Shown: one piece after another, positions 1 through 9,724 of the stretch
Position numbering within the stretch: the first letter of the stretch is position 1
Layout: each line of letters starts with the position of its first letter
DNA from: Caldifarciminota bacterium
GTDB lineage: Bacteria > Hydrothermota > UBA3072
Reading direction: 5' to 3'
DNA length: 64,000 bases
Assembly: GCA_016930175.1 (NCBI GenBank)
Contig: JAFGHJ010000004.1
Span: 116,129-180,128 of the forward strand
Program-made: the position numbers and the translations under genes
The notes under the pieces: generated by a model
Seen by the model: only the letters and a program-made list of their open reading frames with translations
What the model was told of the DNA's origin: nothing
The model's database searches: none

Positions 1-140
1 TGAGTTAAAAAAACTATCATTACTACATGTTCTGCATGTGAATAACTGGGGGGTTGGGGCTTTTAACAACACAAACTTTTCTCTCTGTGTTCTCTGTGTG
101 TTTTTTGTCTTTTCTCTGTGTGCTCTGTGGTTCAATTGTG

Positions 141-1160
141 TTACAGTATCAGCATTGCGTCGCCGTAGGAATAGAATCTGTATTTTTCTTTGATTGCTTC
201 CCGGTAACTTTCTAAAATCATCTCGCGCGACGCGAAAGCAGAAACAAGCATGATTAAGGTCGAGCCAGGAAGATGAAAATTGGTGAGTAGATGATCGATA
301 ATTTTAAATTCGTAGGGCGGATGTATAAAGAGCTCGGTTCTTCCTTCTTTTCCGGTTAACTCTCCTTTTTCTCCTGCTACCGATTCGAGGACTCTCGCGG
401 TTGTCGTTCCCACCGCGAATACTTTTCCGCCGTTTCTCTTTGTCTTATTTATAATGGAAGCTGCATCTCCCGTTATTGTAAAGATTTCGCTTTCCATTTT
501 GTGCTCTTCTATTTTTTCCGTACGAACAGGACGAAATGTTCCCGGACCGACATGTAGAGTAATTTCTGCAATATTGACGCATTTTCGCTCTAAACTTTTT
601 AGTATTTTTTTGCTGAAATGTAAACCCGCGGTGGGAGCGGCAACAGAACCTTCCTTCTTGGCGTAAATTGTCTGGTAACCTTCTATATCAATGTCCTCAG
701 GGGCGCGTGTTATGTAAGGCGGAAGAGGTGTTTTTCCGTAATTAAGTAGGTTTCCGTTTATTCCTTCAAATTTTAATATTCTTTCCCCTGTATCCTGAGT
801 GATACTTTCTACTCTGCACGTGACTTTATCGTCGAGGGTGATTACATCTCCAACTCTGGCTCTTTTCCCGGGAAACACAAGCGCTTTCCATAAAACATCG
901 GATTTTTTTTCGACAAGGAAAATTTCAACTTTAGAACCGGTAGAGGCTTTAAAAGCGTTGATTCTTGCAGGAATGACTCTGGAATTATTTAACGCAAAAC
1001 AATCTTGAGGCTTTACGTAATCAAGAATATCTGGAAAACTCCTGTGTTCAATCTTGCCCGAATCTCTACTTAGTACCATAAGGCGAGATTTGCCCTTTTC
1101 TCTCGGATACTGAGCTATAAGTTCACCTGGAAAGTCAAATAGGAAATCGGATGTTTTCAT
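141..1160 (-). CDS. queA: S-adenosylmethionine:tRNA ribosyltransferase-isomerase
   Basis: MKTSDFLFDFPGELIAQYP... start, GTPSGTLI-like NFHLPGSTLIMLVSAF and AGLHFS motifs typical of QueA. Confidence 0.96.
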   Translation of the reverse strand: MKTSDFLFDFPGELIAQYPREKGKSRLMVLSRDSGKIEHRSFPDILDYVKPQDCFALNNSRVIPARINAFKASTGSKVEIFLVEKKSDVLWKALVFPGKRARVGDVITLDDKVTCRVESITQDTGERILKFEGINGNLLNYGKTPLPPYITRAPEDIDIEGYQTIYAKKEGSVAAPTAGLHFSKKILKSLERKCVNIAEITLHVGPGTFRPVRTEKIEEHKMESEIFTITGDAASIINKTKRNGGKVFAVGTTTARVLESVAGEKGELTGKEGRTELFIHPPYEFKIIDHLLTNFHLPGSTLIMLVSAFASREMILESYREAIKEKYRFYSYGDAMLIL

Positions 1161-2527
1161 TTTCCTATGCAGAAATTAGAGAATATTTTATCGAGAATAT
1201 CTTCCGAAGTGATTTCGCCTGTAAGTTCTTTTAAGGAATTTATCGCTTCATCTATTTCGAAAGCCAGAAGTTCTAAATCTTTGCCCTCTTTTATAATTTC
1301 GAGTCCGCCGGAAAGAGAATCTATCGCATTGGTTATTTTTTCTTTTTGCCGCTCGGTCGTACACGTTATGCTTTCTTCAGTATAGTCCGGAATTGTTTCT
1401 TCAATCATTTTGATAATAACTTTGTTTAGCTTGTCTATCCCGGAATGTTTTTTTGCGGAAACCCAGATGACTTCGCCGGTAAAGGGTATCTTTTTTATTT
1501 TCTTTTTCAGATCGGATTTGTTTGCTACTAATATAAATGGTTTTTTGCTGATGATTTTAAATATTTCTTTATCCGCTTTATCTATTTTTTCCGATGCGTC
1601 GATAACAAATAGAATTCCGTCCGAATTTCGAGCCATATTAAGGGCTCTGTCGATGCCTATTTTTTCTACTTTGGATCCGGATGGTCTTATTCCCGCCATA
1701 TCATGAAGAATAACAGGATAACCCTGGATATCTACCGTTCCTTCTAAGAGGTCCCTTGTCGTACCGGGTATTTCGGTTACAATCGCTCTGTCTTCTTTTA
1801 GTATTGTATTAAACAGACTCGATTTGCCAACGTTCGGTTTGCCTATTATTGCCAGACGGAATCCGTCGACTAAAATTTTTCCTCTTTTGTAGGAATTTGA
1901 GATATTTTTTAATTTAACTTTAAGGTTTTTAATTTTTCTGATTAATTCCCGGGTATCGAAGGATAAGATATCACTTTCTCCGAAATCCAGATCAGCCTCA
2001 ATAAGAGTTTTTATTTCCAGGAAATCCTTCTTTACTTTTTCGATTTGTTTGTGCAGCTTACCTTTTAAATTTTCTTCTGCTATAAGCAGACTTTTCTCGG
2101 TCTTAGCTTCTATTACATCCAGCAGAGCCTCTGCTTCCAGGAGGCTCATTTTGCCGTTTAGAAATCTTCTTCTTGTGAATTCGCCTTTTTCAGCTATTCT
2201 TGCGCCGTTGTCTACTAATAATTGCAGTACTTTTTTAGGTATGTAAGTTCCTCCGTGGGTGGAAATTTCTACCATATCTTCTCCGGTGTAGGAGGAAGGG
2301 CTTTTGAAAACAAAAAGAAGTACTTCATCTAAGTTTTTTTTCTTTAAAGAACTCTGGAGCCATCCGTGTATTATTGAATCACCTTTAGCTTTTTTTAACT
2401 TCTCAAAGGGTGTGAATATTTTTCCGACTATAGAAATAGCATCCTTACCGCTGACTCTTATAATAGAAAGGGCGCCTCTACCGATTGGAGTACTTATACC
2501 GCATATAGTTTCGGAGAATTCACTCAT
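1157..2527 (-). CDS. mnmE: tRNA modification GTPase MnmE (TrmE)
   Basis: GKPNVGKSSLFN P-loop, DMAGIR, NKSD, C-terminal FCIGK cysteine motif. Confidence 0.97.
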   Translation of the reverse strand: MSEFSETICGISTPIGRGALSIIRVSGKDAISIVGKIFTPFEKLKKAKGDSIIHGWLQSSLKKKNLDEVLLFVFKSPSSYTGEDMVEISTHGGTYIPKKVLQLLVDNGARIAEKGEFTRRRFLNGKMSLLEAEALLDVIEAKTEKSLLIAEENLKGKLHKQIEKVKKDFLEIKTLIEADLDFGESDILSFDTRELIRKIKNLKVKLKNISNSYKRGKILVDGFRLAIIGKPNVGKSSLFNTILKEDRAIVTEIPGTTRDLLEGTVDIQGYPVILHDMAGIRPSGSKVEKIGIDRALNMARNSDGILFVIDASEKIDKADKEIFKIISKKPFILVANKSDLKKKIKKIPFTGEVIWVSAKKHSGIDKLNKVIIKMIEETIPDYTEESITCTTERQKEKITNAIDSLSGGLEIIKEGKDLELLAFEIDEAINSLKELTGEITSEDILDKIFSNFCIGK

Positions 2528-2589
2528 TTATTTATGATAAAAAGTTTAAAAATAAGTGCAGATGCTAATCTTACGTGTACCTGTTTACT

Positions 2590-3276
2590 TTAGTGTTCTC
2601 TTGAAGGAGCTATAACCACTTTCTTGAGTTCCGTATCACCTATTGTATAAGTTCTTACCCCTTGTATGTCTGAAACTGCAAGGTGAATCGATCTGCGCAG
2701 GGAAGGCGGAAGCGGCTGAAAAATGTACTCTCTTTTGGATCTTTTTACTTCGTATGCGAAAGCTCTTGCTCTTGTAGAAAGAGTTCGTTCCTTTTTCCTT
2801 CTGTAACCTGCAATATCAATAACAAGCTCTATCGAATTGTCTTTTGAATGAATAATTCTTGATAAAATGTGCTGGAAGGATTCTAAATTCTTACCGGATT
2901 TTCCTATCAACATTCCGTCCATATCTTTAGTTCTGATATCCACGTAAAGCCTGTCTTCTTCTTTTTCTATTCTTATTTTCCCGGTTGTGCCGAGTTTCTC
3001 AAGCAGAGTATTTACTTCTTTCCTTACTAATTCTTCCTTAGGGGAACTCTTTGGGGCTTCTTCGGGGGGTTTTTCCTCAGAAACTTCTTCTTCCGGGATT
3101 TCTTCTTTCGGAGTTTCTTCTTTTTTCTTTACTTTTAACCTTACAGCACCTCCTTCTTCGGTTGCCAGAACCTCCCAATCCATCTGTTCTTTCTCCTTAA
3201 GGGAGAGTTCTTCCAACCCTTTTTTTATTGCTTCTTCAAGATTTTCAGCTTCGACTTCTATTACATGGTTAACCAT
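2590..3276 (-). CDS. khpB: Jag/KhpB-type RNA-binding protein (Jag_N, KH, R3H) with acidic P/E-rich linker
   Basis: N-terminal Jag domain, GKSGKNLESFQHILS KH-like motif, LRRSIHLAV R3H motif, located next to yidC. Confidence 0.9.
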   Translation of the reverse strand: MVNHVIEVEAENLEEAIKKGLEELSLKEKEQMDWEVLATEEGGAVRLKVKKKEETPKEEIPEEEVSEEKPPEEAPKSSPKEELVRKEVNTLLEKLGTTGKIRIEKEEDRLYVDIRTKDMDGMLIGKSGKNLESFQHILSRIIHSKDNSIELVIDIAGYRRKKERTLSTRARAFAYEVKRSKREYIFQPLPPSLRRSIHLAVSDIQGVRTYTIGDTELKKVVIAPSREH

Positions 3277-3278
3277 GA

Positions 3279-4799
3279 TTAGACCTCCTTAGTCCTTTTT
3301 TGGATAATTGTCTGGACACCTAACATTAAAATATTGTAAATGAAGAAATAAAGAGTCAAACCCGAAGGAAGCGTTAAGAAAATAAATGTGATAAAGACCG
3401 GCATCATGTAGGACATAATCTTTTGTTGGTCGTCCTGTTGTGCCGGGCTCATGACCTTCTGCTGAAAGAACATGGATATTCCTGTAAGTACAGGAAGAAT
3501 GTAATAGGGATCTTTAACAGAGAGGTCCTTTATCCAGAAAATAAATGGTGCACCTTTTAGTTCTATCGAGCCATTTAGCACCTGAAATAAAGCAAAGAAA
3601 ACAGGCATTTGCAGGAACATCGGCAGGCAGCTTGAAAATGGGTTGAAGCCTGTTTCTCTATACAATTTCATCGTTTCCTGATTCATACGCTGCGGGTCAT
3701 TTTTGTACTTTTTTCTGATTTCCTGCATTTTCGGCTGCAGTTCCTTCATCTTGCCCATCGATTTAGTCTGGTGCAGGGTGAGAGGTGAAAGAATAAGAAC
3801 GAGGCAGACTACAAAAATAATTATTACCATGCCGTAATTATTTATATATTTATGAAGAAGTAACATAAAACTGTAGATGAATTTTGCTATCGGTCGTATA
3901 ATCGGCCACCCGAAATATATCGCGTTTTCCAATCCTTCCTTTACAGAGTTAAGAGCGGAAAATTTGAGAGGACCAAAGTACAATTGAACCTCAGTTTCAC
4001 TCCTGACAGAAATAAGAGGTAAATCAGGCGACTTTTTCAGAGTAAAGTCATCCAGATAATCCTCGGGTACTACTGCGCTCAGAAAATATTTGGTTTTATA
4101 ACCGATCCATTCGATTGCTCCCGATACATCCTCGTCCGAACCTTTGAATAAATCTCCCTTTTTTACAGTGTATGATTTTCCGCCAGCGTAGTAAACCGCG
4201 CCGCTGTAATATGATTCACGCGAGAATTCTTCACCCGTGTCGAAAACGCCTATTTCGTAAAGATATTCAGCCCTCGGGGAACATTTCAAATGTATAAGAT
4301 AAGAAGAGTCCGGGAAGATATAAGTTTTATTTACTGCGATTGTATCCAGCATATAAGAAAAAATAACCTTCTTATCCGGATTTTCGTCTTCGACCTTTAC
4401 ATTAAAGTTAATAGGTTGTGTTGAAACGGTTTTTCTCGGTGTAACTATTGAAGTCGATAATAACGGCTCACTTCTGTTAAGGGCGAAAAACATTACTTTG
4501 TAGTCCTTTAAGTAAAGCGAGTCGATGACTCCTCCTTTTGCAGAGAGATAAACGTCCATAAGTTTAGTGCTGACTTTGATGGCTTCTGAGCTGTCTTCTT
4601 CTTCGGCTTTATCTTTTTCTGACAGGAGTTCAGTTAAATTATCTTCTTCCTCCTCTATGACGGTGTCTTTTGCTTCAACTGTTTCCGTCGGCACTTCTCC
4701 TTCTGTTCTTTTCTTGTTCGAGGCTGTGTAAAACTGAAACAGCAGCATAAAAAGAAATATAAGAATAAAACCTAATATCATTCTTCTTGAATCATTCAT
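3279..4799 (-). CDS. yidC: membrane protein insertase YidC
   Basis: C-terminal 60KD_IMP region (NNYGMVIIIFVVCLVLILSPLT..., NPFSSCLPMFLQMPVFFALFQVL) plus periplasmic N-domain. Confidence 0.96.
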   Translation of the reverse strand: MNDSRRMILGFILIFLFMLLFQFYTASNKKRTEGEVPTETVEAKDTVIEEEEDNLTELLSEKDKAEEEDSSEAIKVSTKLMDVYLSAKGGVIDSLYLKDYKVMFFALNRSEPLLSTSIVTPRKTVSTQPINFNVKVEDENPDKKVIFSYMLDTIAVNKTYIFPDSSYLIHLKCSPRAEYLYEIGVFDTGEEFSRESYYSGAVYYAGGKSYTVKKGDLFKGSDEDVSGAIEWIGYKTKYFLSAVVPEDYLDDFTLKKSPDLPLISVRSETEVQLYFGPLKFSALNSVKEGLENAIYFGWPIIRPIAKFIYSFMLLLHKYINNYGMVIIIFVVCLVLILSPLTLHQTKSMGKMKELQPKMQEIRKKYKNDPQRMNQETMKLYRETGFNPFSSCLPMFLQMPVFFALFQVLNGSIELKGAPFIFWIKDLSVKDPYYILPVLTGISMFFQQKVMSPAQQDDQQKIMSYMMPVFITFIFLTLPSGLTLYFFIYNILMLGVQTIIQKRTKEV

Positions 4800-5035
4800 T
4801 ATTCGCTACCTCCAACGGGGTCAAATCCACCTTTGCTGAAAGGATTACAGCGCAAAAGTCTCCATACGCTGAGTAAAAAGCCTTTAAGGAGCCCTTTCTT
4901 CTTGAAAGCCTCAATTGCGTAAGCGGAACAGGTTGGATAATATTTGCATCGTCTCGGAAAAAAGACAGATATGTTTTTCGAATAGAATTGTAGTAATGCT
5001 ATTATCGCTTTAACCATAAATTTTCCTTTAAACAT
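4799..5035 (-). CDS. yidD: membrane protein insertion efficiency factor YidD (likely start at internal Met, about 5017)
   Basis: FFPRRCKYYPTCSAYAIEAFKKKG...RLLRCNPFSKGGFDPV. Confidence 0.95.
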   Translation of the reverse strand: MFKGKFMVKAIIALLQFYSKNISVFFPRRCKYYPTCSAYAIEAFKKKGLLKGFLLSVWRLLRCNPFSKGGFDPVGGSE

Positions 5036-5352
5036 AATCTGTCGAAATCTTCCTTTATTTTATTGTAATCTTCCATTAGGGCTTCCTTTCTCCCTGTAAT
5101 TATATATAAACCATTCTTCAATGAAGGATTTGCATTTCTGATAATTTCTCTTAAGAGACGTCTCACTTTGTTGCGTTTTAATCCTCCTTTTATTCCTCTT
5201 TCCATTCGAATGGAAAATTTCCTTTCTTCTTCGGACAAATAATGTATGTTGATAAATTCCCCCCGGTAAAAGTTCCCATTATTGTAAACCCTTTTAATCG
5301 CTTCCCTCTCTTTTATTCTCCACTTTTTGCCGAATCCGAATTTCATTCTCAT
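5002..5352 (-). CDS. rnpA: ribonuclease P protein component
   Basis: RNase P protein pattern (KRNKVRRLLREIIR), between yidD and a strong promoter. Confidence 0.9.
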   Translation of the reverse strand: MRMKFGFGKKWRIKEREAIKRVYNNGNFYRGEFINIHYLSEEERKFSIRMERGIKGGLKRNKVRRLLREIIRNANPSLKNGLYIITGRKEALMEDYNKIKEDFDRLCLKENLWLKR

Positions 5353-5385
5353 CCAAATTTAGAACTCCAAACAAGAATTCAACCT

Positions 5386-5414
5386 ATACTAATAAAAAGT
5401 CCCGCCGTTGTCAA
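5386..5414 (-). promoter_or_regulatory. sigma70-type promoter for rnpA operon (TTGACA-17-TAGTAT)
   Basis: Minus strand reads TTGACA ACGGCGGGACTTTTTAT TAGTAT. Confidence 0.7.
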
Positions 5415-5415
5415 G

Positions 5416-5493
5416 CGTGGAGCTAAAAAATTCACCGCAGAGACGCGGAGGACGCAGAGAAAAAAAGTTTAACCACGAAACACACTAAAGACA
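5416..5493. repeat. 78-bp inverted repeat, copy 1 (partner 15957-16034)
   Basis: Base-by-base reverse-complement comparison with 15957-16034 shows no mismatch over 78 bp. Confidence 0.95.
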
Positions 5494-5550
5494 TGAAACC
5501 CACCACCCCCATTTCTCTTTGCTTTTTAAGAAACACACGAAAAAATTAAT

Positions 5551-5580
5551 TATCACGCAAAGACACGGAGAACACGAAGT
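5551..5580. repeat. 9-bp-register repeat
   Basis: cacgcaaag|acacggaga|acacgaag. Confidence 0.7.
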
Positions 5581-5594
5581 TAAAAATATGATTT

Positions 5595-5621
5595 TACACA
5601 CCAACTCACCAACGCACTAAC
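5595..5621. repeat. 8-bp-register repeat (GTTRGTGN family)
   Basis: Reverse strand gttagtgc|gttggtga|gttggtgt. Confidence 0.75.
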
Positions 5622-5627
5622 AAGAAT

Positions 5628-5656
5628 AAAAAGGGGAGATTTTTCTCCCCTTTTTT
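5628..5656 (-). terminator. Rho-independent (bidirectional-looking) terminator downstream of galM
   Basis: aaaaaggggaga-tttt-tctcccctttttt stem with A/T tracts. Confidence 0.85.
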
Positions 5657-5678
5657 ATTCATAGCCTACGGCTATTGT

Positions 5679-6812
5679 TTATTCTTCCACGGAGAATTTG
5701 TAAAGTATGGTTTCTTTTCTTTCTTCACCTGCGTTTATGATGCAGGACGGGAAGTTTGGTTTGTTCGGTGAGTCTGGATAGTACTGAGGTTCGATACAGA
5801 ATGCGTAGTGCTGATTATATGCTTTGCCGCCTTTGCCTTTAAATCCGTCGAGAAAGTTTCCTGAATAGAATTGAGTTCCCGGCATTGTTGCGTATATTTC
5901 CATAACCCTGCCGCTTTCAGGCTCTACGACTTTACATACCATGGAAAGCGGTTCATCTGATTCTGTTAATACGAAGTTATGGTCGTAACCTCCGTGGAAC
6001 TTCTTGTCGAGTTGATCTATACGCGAGCCGATTGCTGTAAGCTCTGTAAAATCTAAAGGAGTTCCTTCTACGCTCACGATTTCTCCTGTCGGAATCAATC
6101 CATCATCTACCGGGGTGTATTCCTCAGCGTTTAATTGTAACTTATGTTCCAGTATGGTACCGTTGCCTTCCCCTTTTAGATTGAAGTATGCATGGTTTGT
6201 AAGATTTACAGGTGTTGCTTTATCGGTCTTCGATTTTAAAACTATCTTTAATTCGTTTTTATCGTTAAGAATATATTTAACCGTGTTCTCGAGGTTTCCC
6301 GGATATCCTTCTTCTCCGTCTTTGCTCGTGTATGTGAGTTTTACGCCTGCTCCTTCGTCCGTTTTCAGCTCTTCGCCTTTCCATACTTTTTTACCGAAAC
6401 CTTCGACTCCGCCGTGAAGATGGTTTTCTCCGTCGTTTGTCGCCAGAGTATATTCCTGTCCGTCTAAAGTAAATTTACCTTTTGCGATTCGGTTCGCATA
6501 TCTTCCCGCTATTACTCCCTGAAACGTGTTATCATTGATGTATCCTTCGAGGTTGTCATATCCTAAGATAATATCTTCGAAGTTTCCGTCTCTGTCCGGA
6601 ACTTTAAGAGAAACCAGGGTGGCTCCGAATTCACTGACTTTCAACTCTACACCGTTTGCGTTCTTGATTGTATACAGATTAACTGTTTGTCCGTCCGCGG
6701 TCTTACCGAATTCCTCTGTTTGGATCGTTAAAGAGGATTTTCCTTCCGTACAGCTGAAACAAAAGATTAGAGATGTGAACGGTACGAGTTTTTTGCATAA
6801 GTTTAATTCCAT
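5679..6812 (-). CDS. galM: aldose 1-epimerase (galactose mutarotase), exported or lipoprotein-like N-terminus
   Basis: NRIAKGKFTLDGQEYTLATNDGENHLHGG, TNHAYFNL, GFCIEPQ-like motifs; N-terminal hydrophobic stretch with FSCTE. Confidence 0.92.
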   Translation of the reverse strand: MELNLCKKLVPFTSLIFCFSCTEGKSSLTIQTEEFGKTADGQTVNLYTIKNANGVELKVSEFGATLVSLKVPDRDGNFEDIILGYDNLEGYINDNTFQGVIAGRYANRIAKGKFTLDGQEYTLATNDGENHLHGGVEGFGKKVWKGEELKTDEGAGVKLTYTSKDGEEGYPGNLENTVKYILNDKNELKIVLKSKTDKATPVNLTNHAYFNLKGEGNGTILEHKLQLNAEEYTPVDDGLIPTGEIVSVEGTPLDFTELTAIGSRIDQLDKKFHGGYDHNFVLTESDEPLSMVCKVVEPESGRVMEIYATMPGTQFYSGNFLDGFKGKGGKAYNQHYAFCIEPQYYPDSPNKPNFPSCIINAGEERKETILYKFSVEE

Positions 6813-6916
6813 TGTTACCTCCTTTTTGTCTCCTTATGGTTAAACTTAAGAATAGTTTATTGAAAAATTTAAAAAAGTCAACCGATTTTTTTACCCCAAC
6901 CTTCCTACACCACCAG

Positions 6917-7060
6917 GCTATTAGCCGTTGGCTTTTTGCTTTTGGCTAGAAAACCGCGCTCGGCTTACCGCTTACGGCTAACCGCTTTATACCCCCACAC
7001 CCTTCCCTTTTTAAAAGAATTTTTGGCGGAAAGCGGAAGGCTGTCAGCGGGCAGCGTAGC
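6917..7060. repeat. 7-bp-register repeats (GCNNNNN), two blocks
   Basis: gctatta|gccgttg|gcttttt|gcttttg|gcta; gcgctcg|gcttacc|gcttacg|gctaacc|gctttat; 7026 gcggaaa|gcggaag|gctgtca|gcgggca|gcgtagc. Confidence 0.8.
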
Positions 7061-7184
7061 ATATCTTTGTGTTCTTTGTATCCTTTACGATTATGTTAGG
7101 GTATAGTATTTAAGGTATAGTAAATACGACAAATCATATAAATCTGCGTTTATCTGCGTCCAATTAAGGGGTTGGGAGTAGTAT

Positions 7185-8222
7185 TCAATCAAAGCTTATC
7201 ATTGCTTTGATTACACCGTCCCGATAATTTTCCACGAATTCGAATGCTAATGGTGCGTCTTTGAGTTTAAAATTGTGCGTTGACATGAAATCTGCGTTTA
7301 TTTTCTTTCTTGCGATTAAATCGATTGCTTTCTGCGTGCAGTCGTTTTGTCTTCGGACGTTCTGAATCGATATTTCTTTTCTGCGGATTTTGTTGATATT
7401 AAATGAAATCTCGTTCGGCTCGGGTATTCCTACAATTATTAGCTTGCCTCCGGGTTTTAATAAATCGATCGCCTGATCCAGCGCTTCCTGCTTACCGCAG
7501 CATTCGAATACCGCGTCTAATTGTTCGGGTTCTATGTCTTTTATTTTTTCTACGATGTCTATCAGGTCCGGATTTCCAATCCAGTCCGCTCCGGCTCTTT
7601 TCGCAGCAATAAGTCGTTCTTCTATTTTATCAGTCATAAGAATTTCTTTTACGCCGCTTAACCGGGACGCAAGGAGGACAGACAACCCGATAGGGCCCGA
7701 GCCGAGTATGCCGATTGTTTTTCCTTTCGCGTTTTCAAGGAAAGAGGCGGAATAAATGCCGATGGATAAAGGTTCTACCAGAGCACCCTGAATAAAACTC
7801 ATAGAAGAGCCTATCTTATAACAATTTTCTTCCGGCATGACTATATATTCCGAGAGGCAGCCTTCGATTTGACCCGGACAGCCGAGAAATTTTAAATCCC
7901 GGCAGGTATGACGTCTTCCGCTTAGACACTGGTCGCATTTTCCGCAGGATACAGCGGGCTCAATCGCCACGCGGTCGTTCGGTTTTACTCTTGTAACTCT
8001 GCCGCCTGCGGATTCGACTATTGCAGAGCCTTCATGTCCTATTGTAAAAGGGAATTCGATAATCTGATCGCCTATTCGCCCCGTCGAGTAGTAATGAATG
8101 TCGGAGCCGCATATCCCGACATTGCGCATTTTTAACAAAACATCAGTGGTTTTTTTTATATTGGGTTTAGGTGTTTCTCTAAGTTCAAATTTACGAATGC
8201 CGGTTAAAACAAGCGAGTTCAT
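7185..8222 (-). CDS. zinc-dependent medium-chain alcohol/polyol dehydrogenase (sorbitol/L-iditol dehydrogenase-like)
   Basis: GICGSDIHYY, GHEGSAIVES, CGKCDQCLSGRRHTC structural zinc motif, GSGPIGLS. Confidence 0.88.
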   Translation of the reverse strand: MNSLVLTGIRKFELRETPKPNIKKTTDVLLKMRNVGICGSDIHYYSTGRIGDQIIEFPFTIGHEGSAIVESAGGRVTRVKPNDRVAIEPAVSCGKCDQCLSGRRHTCRDLKFLGCPGQIEGCLSEYIVMPEENCYKIGSSMSFIQGALVEPLSIGIYSASFLENAKGKTIGILGSGPIGLSVLLASRLSGVKEILMTDKIEERLIAAKRAGADWIGNPDLIDIVEKIKDIEPEQLDAVFECCGKQEALDQAIDLLKPGGKLIIVGIPEPNEISFNINKIRRKEISIQNVRRQNDCTQKAIDLIARKKINADFMSTHNFKLKDAPLAFEFVENYRDGVIKAMISFD

Positions 8223-8241
8223 GGGTTATTAACCCAATTCA

Positions 8242-9723
8242 TCAAAATGGATTTTCATCAGGATAAAGCATGCTCTCCGGTTGGTTGAAAGAAACATCTG
8301 CGATTCCCAGTATCTTCATAGCGGCAAACAATGTTTTGCCGGCGTGCCTGAAGGCAACACCGGTATGGTGAGGGAATTTTTTACCTATAAGAACATGACG
8401 ATAGAATCTTCCCATTTCTTTTACAGCGAATACGCCGATACTGCCGAAGGATTTTGGGTCTATATCGAGTACTTCTCCCTCCGCTACATACGAACGAAGG
8501 ATTGTGTCGGCTGTCGACTGCAGTCGGAAAAGGGTGATATTACCAGGCTTAATCTGACCTTCAAGAGTACCTCTTGTAATATCCGGTTCTTTTTTGTCCG
8601 GTTCCATTAAACGGTTCATGATTAGCTGAAATTTAATCGCTCCGTTTAACAGGCAGCAAGAAGATACATTTCCGCAGTGGAATCCCATGAAGAGATCTGT
8701 ATGTTTATATTTTCCGATTTTGCTCTTTTCTTTTTTATAAATATCCGGGGGAACTGTGTTGTTGATATCGAGAATTGCAGGAGGAAGTTCAGTGGCACAT
8801 GCCGCTATGAATTCACTTAATGTTCCGTATATATCGGTTTCGCAGGATACGGGGATTCCTCGTGCTGCGAGACGTGAATTTACATAACAGGGCACAAATC
8901 CGAAATATTTTTCAAAAGAAGGCCAGCATTTATTTGCGAATATTCCATACTCCGAAGCTCCCAGATTATCTTCCATAAATTTTGTTAACGCGACCTCGTA
9001 CTGAGCGAGTTTATTAAGAATATCCGGATAGGTGTTTCCTCTGCCAAGTTCTTTTGCCATATCGGATGCGACTTTTTTTATGTTAGGATTGCCTTCGGCG
9101 GATTTATAGATGTCGTATAAGTCGAGCTCACTGTTTTCCATAACTTCCACGCCGATATCATAGAGAGGTTTTATAGGCGCGTTGCATGTGACAAAATCAA
9201 AAGGTCGCGGACCAAAGGCGAAGATTTTAAGTTTTTTTAGGGCGATTAAGATTCTCGCGACGGGAATAAAATCCTTTATCATATTGGTAATTTCGCTTGC
9301 CGTACCAACGGGATATTCCGGTATGTATGGTTTTAACTGACGTAGCCCTGCGTTATAAGACGTACTCAATAAACCGCAATATGCGTCGCCTCTTCCCTGA
9401 ATAAGGTCTTTTCCTGTTTCTTCCGCGGCGGCGGCAAACATGACAGGGTGAGTAAATTTCTGAGCGAGCATAGTCGTCGGACCTTCAGGTCCGAAATTTC
9501 CCAGATATATAACAAGGGCGTTAATATTTTTCTTATTTATTTCTTTAAGTGCCTTCAGCACATCTTTTTCGTTTTCTATTATCGTTTCAATCTCGATTAT
9601 TGGGAGGTTCTTCGATTTACATTCCGCTACGACCGCTTTTCTTCTTTTTCGGGACAGCTCGATAGGGAAGCAGTCTCTGCTTACCGCAATAATACCGGGA
9701 TTAATCTTCGGAATATTTTCCAT
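8242..9723 (-). CDS. L-fucose/L-arabinose isomerase-family sugar isomerase (start corrected to MENIPK at 9723)
   Basis: FucI/AraA-like fold signatures (GDAYCGLLST, GFHCGN, FRHAGKTLFAAMKILG); position within araB-araD operon; AGGAG precedes MENIPK. Confidence 0.75.
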   Translation of the reverse strand: MENIPKINPGIIAVSRDCFPIELSRKRRKAVVAECKSKNLPIIEIETIIENEKDVLKALKEINKKNINALVIYLGNFGPEGPTTMLAQKFTHPVMFAAAAEETGKDLIQGRGDAYCGLLSTSYNAGLRQLKPYIPEYPVGTASEITNMIKDFIPVARILIALKKLKIFAFGPRPFDFVTCNAPIKPLYDIGVEVMENSELDLYDIYKSAEGNPNIKKVASDMAKELGRGNTYPDILNKLAQYEVALTKFMEDNLGASEYGIFANKCWPSFEKYFGFVPCYVNSRLAARGIPVSCETDIYGTLSEFIAACATELPPAILDINNTVPPDIYKKEKSKIGKYKHTDLFMGFHCGNVSSCCLLNGAIKFQLIMNRLMEPDKKEPDITRGTLEGQIKPGNITLFRLQSTADTILRSYVAEGEVLDIDPKSFGSIGVFAVKEMGRFYRHVLIGKKFPHHTGVAFRHAGKTLFAAMKILGIADVSFNQPESMLYPDENPF

Positions 9724-9724
9724 T

